Shown here: one piece after another, positions 1 to 5,193 of the stretch
How positions within the stretch are numbered: position 1 is the stretch's first letter
How the letters are laid out: every line of letters starts with the position of its first letter
Assembly (NCBI GenBank): GCA_003651045.1
Contig: QMTJ01000093.1
Location: 1-5,193 of the forward strand
Direction: 5' to 3'
Length of the DNA stretch: 5,193 bases
DNA from: Thermoplasmata archaeon
GTDB taxonomy: Archaea > Thermoplasmatota > E2 > DHVEG-1
Made by a program: the position numbers and the translations under genes
The notes under the pieces: model-generated
Told to the model about the DNA's origin: nothing
The model's input: only the letters and a program-made list of their open reading frames with translations
The model's database searches: none

Positions 1-4
1 AGGA

Positions 5-23
5 GGATGTTTGAAAAACATCC
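5..23. repeat. Short perfect inverted repeat (8-bp stem, GAA loop)
   Basis: GGATGTTT (5-12) and AAACATCC (16-23) are exact reverse complements separated by GAA, so the transcript could fold into a compact hairpin. No T run follows (next bases are GGGTTTCTG), so it does not look like an intrinsic terminator. An AGGAGG at 1-6 abuts an ATG at 7, which is too close for it to act as that codon's ribosome binding site. The element lies at the window edge, next to a decayed gene, and its role is unknown. Confidence 0.3.
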
Positions 24-144
24 GGGTTTCTGTAAATGCTATCCATATGATGTTTTTCTGGATTGATTAAGGTACATCCATGTATTCACTGGTTTAACAG
101 ATTTGGAAGAATCCAGCAGCTATTTTCAGGATCAGCAATTACCT

Positions 145-792
145 GAATTAATCTAATCTGCCAAGGAAGCGAAGGTAAAAAATAGGGATTATAAGTGCAA
201 AGTAGTAGGGGTTGACATAACTAGGTTATGCATCGATAAAGCAAAGAAGGCAGTGGAAAAAGCTAAATTGGGAGATAGAGTCGAGTTTAAGGTAGCTGAT
301 ATATACAATCTTCCTTTTAAAAATGAAACCTTTGATATAGTTATCATCGAAAATGTATTTTCCTTCTTGGAAAATAAAGATAAAGCCCTTAAAGAACTTA
401 TTAGAATTACAAAACACGGAAGATATATAGGGGGTAATGTTTGTTTCCGTTCTAAAAAACTTACATCTACAGAAGAAAAGGAATTAGAAAAGATTTCTAA
501 GGAAATATACAAATCTAATGTGTTTCCGGTTACACTAGATGAGTTTAAAAAATTGATTGAAAACCAAGGTTTAAAAGAGATAAAATTTTTAAATCCTAAA
601 ATTACGTTTATAGATAAATTAATTGATTTTAAAGAAGATTTTTCAATGTTAAAAATATTATTTAGACTCATATACCTATCAATTTTAGATAAAAACATTA
701 GGAGGAGGGTTTTAGCTCTCAACAAAAATTATAAAAAAATTGAGAGAGGTTCTTCTGTTGGATTTCGAATTTTTGTTTGTAGAAAATTATAG
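145..792 (+). pseudogene. Decayed class I SAM-dependent methyltransferase (methyltransferase type 11-like)
   Basis: The intact 3' part matches a Rossmann-fold SAM-dependent methyltransferase. It has an acidic strand-2 end (VVGVDIT, 202-222), a motif II-like stretch (VADIYNLPF, 292-318), strand 4 (FDIVIIENVFSF) and a helix before ITKHGRYIGG, where this family usually has KPGG. A GTG at 253 would give 179 codons but is not a credible start: it has no properly spaced Shine-Dalgarno site, and the same frame carries recognisable protein for about 30 codons upstream. That upstream frame reads SAKEAKVKNRDYK directly into CKVVGVDIT. In relatives the roughly 15-20 residue strand with the glycine-rich SAM-binding motif I lies between these two segments, so it has apparently been deleted near 190-198. 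A TAA at 154-156 interrupts the frame where an ELIELAKEA-like helix is expected, and a TGA lies at 64-66. Without motif I the product should not bind SAM. Assembly error is the main alternative. The left boundary is uncertain. Confidence 0.7.
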
Positions 793-799
793 TTTTTTT
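793..799 (+). terminator. T7 run directly after the methyltransferase remnant
   Basis: Seven T residues begin at the base after the TAG stop at 790-792. In archaea a U tract alone can stop RNA polymerase, so this is a plausible 3' end for the remnant's transcript. No stable hairpin precedes it. The call rests on the T run and its position only. Confidence 0.4.
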
Positions 800-857
800 G
801 GGAGCTATACTATTAAACTAAATGTAATGTCAACTAAAGATTGGTAACACCTTTTCT

Positions 858-893
858 GAGGAGGAAAAAATGATGTTTCTCTTGGGTATATAA
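858..893 (+). other. Strong Shine-Dalgarno site with eight-codon mini-ORF (MMFLLGI-stop)
   Basis: GAGGAGG (858-864) followed by AAAAA and ATGATG (870-875) is the strongest-looking ribosome binding site in the window. Its reading frame stops at TAA 891-893 after seven residues, MMFLLGI. No longer frame starts here. A TATATAAA sequence (887-894) overlaps the end and could be an archaeal TATA box, with transcription starting near 915. The possibilities are a leader peptide upstream of the clostripain-like gene, the leftover start of a deleted gene, or chance. Nothing in the sequence decides between them. Confidence 0.3.
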
Positions 894-967
894 AGGGTTC
901 ATTATCATTCATTGGCGAATTATATTTTGACAAACGATGTTACTGATAAGGGTTGATTCACAACACC

Positions 968-1005
968 AAAAAAATATATATGAGAATAGATATTAATACT
1001 AATAT
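968..1005 (+). promoter_or_regulatory. Probable archaeal promoter of the clostripain-like gene, with a palindrome at the start site
   Basis: An A tract (968-974, BRE-like) runs into TATATAT (975-981). An archaeal TATA box this placed would set the transcript start near 1003-1006, giving a leader of roughly 25 nt that just contains the GGAG site before ATG 1029. A perfect inverted repeat, ATATTA (990-995) / TAATAT (1000-1005) with a 4-nt spacer, lies between the TATA element and the predicted start, where a repressor could bind. The region is very AT-rich, so both the TATA match and the palindrome could be chance. No bacterial -35/-10 pair with normal spacing is seen: the TTGACA at 927-932 lacks a partner. 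Confidence 0.45.
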
Positions 1006-1015
1006 TAAATAATTT

Positions 1016-1020
1016 GGAGA
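1016..1020 (+). promoter_or_regulatory. Ribosome binding site that fixes the clostripain-like start at ATG 1029
   Basis: GGAGA lies 8 nt before ATG 1029-1031. A TTG at 1014 opens the frame five codons earlier, but it overlaps this site and has no such site of its own. The ATG is therefore the better start. Confidence 0.6.
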
Positions 1021-1028
1021 AGAATGAT

Positions 1029-2444
1029 ATGCCTAAAAGATTTACTCAAATAATGTTTATTTGTTTTGTAGTGGCCATTTTATTTTCATCTTCTCTAGTT
1101 TTTTTTACCGAGCATAAACAACTTACTGATGGATCAAATGATAAAACCATTCCTACAGTAGAATCTACTTATGCAAAATGGACGTTAATGGTTTATTTAG
1201 CTCTTGATAACCATCGATGTACAGAGTTAGATAGAGATGTTAATATTTTTACTGACATCGGATCTAATGATGAATTTAACGTCGTTGTTTTAGCAGATGG
1301 CAAACAAATGGATGATACTATAAGATATCATGCTACCGAAGATAATTCTGACTCTGTTTTTTGGTATCAACCTGAGTCTAATACAGGAAGTCCAGATGTT
1401 TTTAAAAAGTTTCTAGATTTAACAATTAGTGAGTACCCTGCAGAGCATTATGGGTTATTTATAGTATCGGATTGGGGTAGTGGTTGGCAAGGAGTTTGTC
1501 ATGATGCAACTTCTAATTCATTAATGTCAATACCTGCGTTTGGTGATGTATTAAAAGAGGTAACTAACAATGGTGCAAATAAATTAGATTTAATTGGTTT
1601 TGATATGTGTATTACAGATATGATAGAGGTAGCCTATGAAATAGCACCTTATGTAAAATACATGGTTGCAAAAGAGGAACATGGGTTGGATGTTTCTGAC
1701 AAAGGCCCAGAACATGTATGGCAATATAGAACATTTATTCAAAATCTGAAAGAGGATATAAATATGACACCAGAAGAATTTGCTAATAGTATTGTTTATT
1801 ATTATAAACCATGTAATTTTACTTTACCTTTGTTCTATCTGCAGATTTTAAAAGGAAAAAACCTTATGTTTTCTAAATTATCAGCCTATATTACTCCTTT
1901 GTGGAATACATTTACGCCCTCTATTCTGCATACACCAACTATTCATACCACTCTTTTTGCAATCAATCTCAGCAAAATATATAATATTACAGATGCGGTT
2001 GACAGATTGGCTAAAGAATTATTATCAATTAATGACATGAAGACCAGATTTGCCATCCATAAAGCAAGAAAGGGAGTGAGAACATATGGAAATGCATATC
2101 CAAAAAATCCATATCTAGTATCTACTTATTTAACATGGCCGACAAAGCTACGAGCTTTCGATAGTTACATTGATTTATATGATTTCGCGGATCGACTTTG
2201 GGGTATAACACAAAATCAAGACATAAAAAACCTCTGTGAAACAGTAAAGACTGAAATAAATAAAGTAGTAATAGCTAAAAAAACTGTACAAGGCGACAAA
2301 TCATATGGATTAAGTATCTATTTTCCTAAAAATAAGAGATTATACAACAAATACATATGGGGAGGAGAAATACCCTACCCATACGAAGAATTACAGTTTT
2401 CAAAAGATACCCACTGGGATGAATTTTTACAAAAGTTTTTGTAG
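1029..2444 (+). CDS. Secreted or membrane-anchored clostripain-family (C11) protein, catalytic His apparently lost
   Basis: The product is 471 residues from ATG 1029. A basic N-terminus (PKR) is followed by about 20 hydrophobic residues (positions 7-26), an export signal or membrane anchor, so the rest should lie outside the membrane. The C11 caspase-like fold follows: WTLMVYLALDN (51-61); strand LFIVSDWGSGWQGVCHDATS (143-162); LIGFDMC (188-194) with IEVAYEI after it; FAINLSK (310-316); IDLYDFADRL (381-390); and a C-terminal YGLSIYFPK...DTHWDEFL block typical of archaeal members. Known C11 peptidases cut after Arg/Lys using a His-Cys pair: His in an HG motif, and Cys two residues after an Asp that helps set P1 specificity (clostripain H176, D229, C231). 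Asp192 and Cys194 are kept here. The HG position reads Trp149-Gly (codon TGG 1473-1475), and the GWPYD-like stretch downstream is also altered (VWQYR). It is therefore probably inactive as a classical protease, or uses another His such as His158. There is no C-terminal membrane segment. Fold call is strong; activity call is inference. Confidence 0.85.
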   Translation: MPKRFTQIMFICFVVAILFSSSLVFFTEHKQLTDGSNDKTIPTVESTYAKWTLMVYLALDNHRCTELDRDVNIFTDIGSNDEFNVVVLADGKQMDDTIRYHATEDNSDSVFWYQPESNTGSPDVFKKFLDLTISEYPAEHYGLFIVSDWGSGWQGVCHDATSNSLMSIPAFGDVLKEVTNNGANKLDLIGFDMCITDMIEVAYEIAPYVKYMVAKEEHGLDVSDKGPEHVWQYRTFIQNLKEDINMTPEEFANSIVYYYKPCNFTLPLFYLQILKGKNLMFSKLSAYITPLWNTFTPSILHTPTIHTTLFAINLSKIYNITDAVDRLAKELLSINDMKTRFAIHKARKGVRTYGNAYPKNPYLVSTYLTWPTKLRAFDSYIDLYDFADRLWGITQNQDIKNLCETVKTEINKVVIAKKTVQGDKSYGLSIYFPKNKRLYNKYIWGGEIPYPYEELQFSKDTHWDEFLQKFL

Positions 2445-2485
2445 TTAAGCCTTCTACTTAACACTTCTTTCAAAATATCCAAGAT

Positions 2486-2575
2486 AAAAAAAACTGTCAA
2501 CTCATTTTTAATGAAATAGAGAGTATATCCTCTATAATTCCACTCCAAAAATTTTCATCAATATAAACTTTTTTT
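2486..2575. terminator. Shared terminator region between convergent genes
   Basis: A hairpin sits in the middle: ATAGAG (2516-2521) / CTCTAT (2530-2535) with an 8-nt loop. It is extended by GAA (2513-2515) / TTC (2538-2540) across a two-base bulge. On the plus strand a T7 run (2569-2575) lies downstream of the clostripain-like gene. On the minus strand a T8 run (complement of A8 at 2486-2493) lies downstream of the methyltransferase gene. Each strand thus has a T run past the hairpin, 20 to 28 nt away. That is too far for a classical bacterial terminator but fits archaeal U-tract termination. A smaller repeat, GTTAAG (2444-2449) / CTTAAC (2457-2462), follows the clostripain-like stop. Confidence 0.5.
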
Positions 2576-2613
2576 GTAATTTCTCTTGCACTTGTTTTTC
2601 TTAAGAGATTATT
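2497..2613 (-). pseudogene. Possible gene remnant downstream of the methyltransferase-TPR gene
   Basis: On the minus strand, 38 codons are open up to TGA 2499-2497. They contain TSAREITKKVYIDENF and then WSGIIEDILSIS. This is in the same frame as the methyltransferase gene just upstream, separated from it by that gene's TAG (2637-2635) and by TGA TAA (2619-2614). No start codon with a ribosome binding site is seen, and the predicted terminator hairpin lies inside it. It could be a former C-terminus of the methyltransferase gene or the tail of a lost gene. An open stretch this short can also arise by chance in AT-rich DNA. No family is recognised. Confidence 0.2.
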
Positions 2614-2634
2614 TTATCATATGGATCTGGTACT

Positions 2635-3963
2635 CTACTCTAGGTTTTCATAGATTTGTCTCAATGAAATAAGTGGGTTATTATAATCATCTGTCTTTTC
2701 TTTGTTCATTTCTTCCCCCAGTATCTTTTTTAGTTCTTCTTCTTTTTCATAGTTTATTACTTTAAATAAACTAAGAGCTTTTCTGTAATATGATTGCGCT
2801 GTATTTATTTTATCACTTAATATGTATAATCGTCCTAGATTCCAGTATGTTAAGATTTGATCCCGATAAAGCATCAAAGATTTTTTAAAATACATAATTG
2901 CGTTGTCATATTTTTCTAGGTTAAATGCTTTTACACCTTTCTGAAATAAACGATTTGCTTTTAGCATCAATAGTTTCTCTGAAAGAATGTTGTGTTCATA
3001 TTTGAAATCATCATCGTATTCATTTTCATATGAATCTTTGAACATGTTATCTTCTATAAAACTGGTAGTCAATAATTTTTTTATAATGCCTTTACCATAG
3101 TTGTATACAACATCAAAAAGTTTTTCTTGTTCTCCAACGAATCCATTTGTCTCTACTAATTTTTTTACTAGCATATTAAGAAAATTTGTTTCATCCAGCT
3201 TTTTCAGGATTTTAATGTATTTCTCCCCGATATCATAAGGAAGCCTCTGCTGATCCATTAGAATTTCAATAAATATGCGTGTAATCCTTGGACTTTTGGT
3301 TCCTCCTTCTATTATTATTTTTTCAAAAATTTTGTTATCTTGCTTTCCATTTAAGGAACGTAGTTCACTTATGAAAAACTCTATAAGTCGTTCTTGTTCT
3401 AAAGCTGTTAGTTGATCATCTAAATCTACCTCTTTATTCTTAAGTAATTTTTTTCTTAGTTTTGTAATAAGTTGAAGAAAACTTTGTTCCTGTGGTTTCT
3501 TACAATCCACTCTCAATATAGGTTCATACTCATCGAATTCAAAATAGGATTTCTCGACGTTGATGAAACCAATTTTTTCAAGTTCTTCTTCCAGTAAATC
3601 ATCTGGAAAACAAAACCTATGCTGCATACCTGGTATATCAACTCCATAGATCCATGGTAATATGTTTTTCCGATCTTCTCTTTCTCCTTTTAGATATATT
3701 TCAAAAGATTTACGTATATCTGGTGTTTCAATGATGAGTTTTCCACCAGGTTTAAGCACCCGTAGACACTCACTAAGAACATAGAGACTCCGTGCTATAC
3801 CAAAATGTTCAATAACCTGTGACATTAGAATTTCTTCAACAGAGTTATCCTCTATTTTTAGATCTGTAGCAGACATTATTTCATCTGCTATAGTATCATC
3901 AAATGCATCAACATTTAGATACCCTTTTTTATAGTCACCCCCGCATCCTAAGTTGAGTTTCAT
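2635..3963 (-). CDS. SAM-dependent methyltransferase with C-terminal helical/TPR extension
   Basis: The product is 442 residues from ATG 3963. The N-terminal 155 or so residues form a class I methyltransferase. MKLNLGCGGDYKKGYLNVD carries the glycine-rich SAM motif and the acidic ribose-binding position. Then come a polar ATDLKIEDNSV segment, SQVIEHF (48-54), VLKPGGKLIIETPD (69-82) and a HRFCFPDDLLEEELEKIGF block (115-133). This arrangement is typical of small predicted methyltransferases found in surface-glycan and secondary-metabolite clusters. Residues about 160-325 are charged and mostly helical, with no family recognised. Residues about 330-400 resemble two TPR units (ALSLF and YFKKSLMLY mark helix ends), suggesting protein binding. 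The usual stand-alone enzymes are nearer 200 residues, so the extension is notable. The gene starts 19 nt after the LuxE-like stop and is almost surely cotranscribed with it. The substrate is unknown. An alternative TTG at 3978 overlaps the ribosome binding site and is disfavoured. Confidence 0.82.
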   Translation of the reverse strand: MKLNLGCGGDYKKGYLNVDAFDDTIADEIMSATDLKIEDNSVEEILMSQVIEHFGIARSLYVLSECLRVLKPGGKLIIETPDIRKSFEIYLKGEREDRKNILPWIYGVDIPGMQHRFCFPDDLLEEELEKIGFINVEKSYFEFDEYEPILRVDCKKPQEQSFLQLITKLRKKLLKNKEVDLDDQLTALEQERLIEFFISELRSLNGKQDNKIFEKIIIEGGTKSPRITRIFIEILMDQQRLPYDIGEKYIKILKKLDETNFLNMLVKKLVETNGFVGEQEKLFDVVYNYGKGIIKKLLTTSFIEDNMFKDSYENEYDDDFKYEHNILSEKLLMLKANRLFQKGVKAFNLEKYDNAIMYFKKSLMLYRDQILTYWNLGRLYILSDKINTAQSYYRKALSLFKVINYEKEEELKKILGEEMNKEKTDDYNNPLISLRQIYENLE

Positions 3964-3971
3964 AATTTTTT

Positions 3972-3976
3972 TCCTC
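3972..3976 (-). promoter_or_regulatory. Ribosome binding site that fixes the methyltransferase start at ATG 3963
   Basis: GAGGA on the minus strand lies 8 nt before ATG 3963-3961, the same spacing as for the clostripain-like gene. The product then begins MKLNLGCG, the normal beginning for this methyltransferase family. This supports the ATG over the TTG at 3978, which overlaps this site. Confidence 0.6.
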
Positions 3977-3982
3977 AAATCC

Positions 3983-5193
3983 TTATTTTTTTTCTTCTTT
4001 TGTTTTTTTAATCTCCTCAGAGAACATCCTTGCTAAGGTAGCACCGCAACCTCGATCCTGAACCCCACTCATCCTAGACACGTCTCCTACTATAACAGGA
4101 CCAGGTCGGTTACATACTGGGCAGTGTTCCAAAATTTTCACTCTGTCGCCAGTCATGATGAAACCAGGGTAACTATTAGCTAAAGGATCAAGAAAAGCAA
4201 AACGACCGTATTCATCAAAACCAATGGGTTCAGAGTTTTCATCAAGAACCATAGGATAAAGTATCGAATGAGGAATATGTTTATAATGCCCCTCGCAACT
4301 CACATTTAAAGCATTACATTCAACCATACCATAAATATCTCTACAATTATCCTGGGGTATACCCAGATATTTTTCGATTCTCCCACGGAGTTCCTCACTA
4401 GGTATCTCCATACCGCTAAAAGTTTTCCATCCACCAGCTGTTACAACAAAACCTTTTCCTATATCAAATTTTAACCCTTTTTCTTCAATTTTTGATAGCA
4501 AAAACTCTATAAAAAATGGTGTACCACCTATACCAACAAGTTCATCTTTTTTTTCAATTTCATCTAATAACTCTATAAAATGTTCCATAATCTTGTTTTC
4601 CTCATACGCTAAAAAAGGACGAAGAATACTTGATTTAAGCCTACCACTTAAACCCGTGGTAGTACCCATTAAAATCTTTATAGCCTCAGTAGTTAACTCT
4701 TGTTGAATCCCAAAATGAACATTGTTTTCATTAAAAAGATCCAACAACATCAACGTCAACCTACCAATGTACAAATGTGTTTTCCGTGGATTTGGACCAA
4801 GCCATAATATTTTATATTTTGAACCCTGGTAAAAATCATAAGATGAAAATTCAAAAATCCTTGAACACACATACATCTGCCTACCCCATGTAGTTTTATC
4901 CCTTGGTACAAAAGAAAATTTACCACTAGTACCACTACTGAAAACCAAGGTTATATCGTTTTTTTGTAACGAATCTATTACTCTATCAAAAAAACCTTTA
5001 CCTGTTTTTACATGTAAATCTGGAAAATCACCTACATAGATTTTTTTAAGCCAGTTGATAAAATCAGAACCCGGCTCAGGGTAATCTTTAAACAATATAT
5101 CAGAAATCAAAGGGATTTTTTTAAAATCATCCTCAGTCTTGATATCATCTGGTTTCACATCCAACTCTTTACAAAACCTATGGTAAAAAAGAC
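3983..5193 (-). CDS. LuxE/PaaK-family acyl-protein synthetase (5' end beyond window)
   Basis: This is an adenylate-forming enzyme of the LuxE type. Known LuxE activates a fatty acid with ATP to acyl-AMP and moves the acyl group to its own cysteine for the LuxC reductase. Counting from the TTG at 5164, it has a phosphate-binding loop SSGTSGKFSFVPRD (76-89), TAGGWKT (242-248), YGMVE (278-282, the YGxTE position), TGDRVKI (338-344), a CPVC pair (348-351) and VGDVSRMSGVQDRGCG (359-374). Cys373 near the C-terminus sits about where LuxE carries its acylated cysteine; that assignment is inference. The TTG at 5164 is not the real start: the frame stays open to the window edge and reads LFYHRFCKE before it, matching the usual N-terminal region. 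The true start lies to the right. It is the first visible gene of an operon with the methyltransferase downstream. Substrate unknown; a PaaK-like CoA ligase is the alternative. Confidence 0.85.
   Translation of the reverse strand, partial: LFYHRFCKELDVKPDDIKTEDDFKKIPLISDILFKDYPEPGSDFINWLKKIYVGDFPDLHVKTGKGFFDRVIDSLQKNDITLVFSSGTSGKFSFVPRDKTTWGRQMYVCSRIFEFSSYDFYQGSKYKILWLGPNPRKTHLYIGRLTLMLLDLFNENNVHFGIQQELTTEAIKILMGTTTGLSGRLKSSILRPFLAYEENKIMEHFIELLDEIEKKDELVGIGGTPFFIEFLLSKIEEKGLKFDIGKGFVVTAGGWKTFSGMEIPSEELRGRIEKYLGIPQDNCRDIYGMVECNALNVSCEGHYKHIPHSILYPMVLDENSEPIGFDEYGRFAFLDPLANSYPGFIMTGDRVKILEHCPVCNRPGPVIVGDVSRMSGVQDRGCGATLARMFSEEIKKTKEEKK

Noticed and set aside
89..214. Minus-strand open stretch translating to segments such as QVIADPENSCWILPNLLNQ
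   Set aside because: It looks somewhat protein-like but has no start with a ribosome binding site, matches no family I know, and overlaps the methyltransferase remnant. Probably chance.
253..255. GTG as the start of an intact 179-residue methyltransferase
   Set aside because: The same frame reads clear methyltransferase sequence upstream of it, and the AAGG before it is only 2 nt away. The protein would lack the SAM-binding motif.
226..417. Open frame of 63 codons on the minus strand
   Set aside because: Also antisense to the methyltransferase remnant, low complexity, with no ribosome binding site or family signal.
189..725. Open frame of 178 codons on the minus strand
   Set aside because: It is the antisense shadow of the methyltransferase remnant, whose plus-strand translation has recognisable family motifs. 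The minus translation is Ser/Phe/Leu-rich without any motif.
927..950. TTGACA as a bacterial -35 element
   Set aside because: No -10 hexamer at 16-18 bp. GATAAG is only about 12-13 bp away, and the archaeal TATA arrangement closer to the gene explains the start better.
2582..2608. Inverted repeat TCTCTT / AAGAGA
   Set aside because: Six base pairs around a 15-nt loop in AT-rich DNA; it is too weak to call a separate terminator or operator.

Overview
The window is AT-rich (about 27-38% G+C by line) and reads like an archaeal contig, probably from an uncultured euryarchaeal or Thermoplasmatota-like lineage. Four things point that way. There is an A-tract plus TATA element about 25 bp before the expected transcript start of the only complete plus-strand gene. 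Bare T7/T8 runs follow gene ends. Shine-Dalgarno sites lie 8 nt before ATG codons. There is also a secreted clostripain-family (C11) protein of a type common in sediment archaea. The taxonomic call is inference; no rRNA or tRNA gene is present to support it.

Layout. Positions 1-792 hold a decayed class I SAM-dependent methyltransferase gene on the plus strand. Its 3' part is a clean reading frame, but the glycine-rich SAM-binding motif I is missing and the 5' part has stop codons, so it is called a pseudogene. A T7 run follows its stop. Positions 793-1028 are intergenic: a Shine-Dalgarno site followed by an eight-codon mini-ORF, then a TATA element and the real ribosome binding site of the next gene. 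Positions 1029-2444 encode a secreted or membrane-anchored clostripain-family protein whose catalytic His appears to be replaced by Trp. Positions 2445-2634 separate convergent genes and hold a hairpin with T runs on each side, one for each strand. They also hold a short open stretch that may be a gene remnant.

Positions 2635-5193 on the minus strand form a two-gene operon read from the right edge leftwards. A LuxE/PaaK-type acyl-protein synthetase comes first; its 5' end runs off the window. A SAM-dependent methyltransferase with a long helical, TPR-containing C-terminal extension follows 19 nt later. The pair suggests carboxylate activation (possibly for reduction by a LuxC-like partner beyond the right edge) together with methylation of a small molecule or envelope glycan, but the substrate cannot be read from this sequence. 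The clostripain-like gene is transcribed towards this operon and need not be related to it.

No insertion sequence, CRISPR array, RNA gene or phage gene was found. The most unusual points are the apparent loss of the catalytic His in an otherwise well-kept C11 peptidase, the loss of motif I in the first methyltransferase, and the methyltransferase-TPR fusion coupled to a LuxE-like enzyme.
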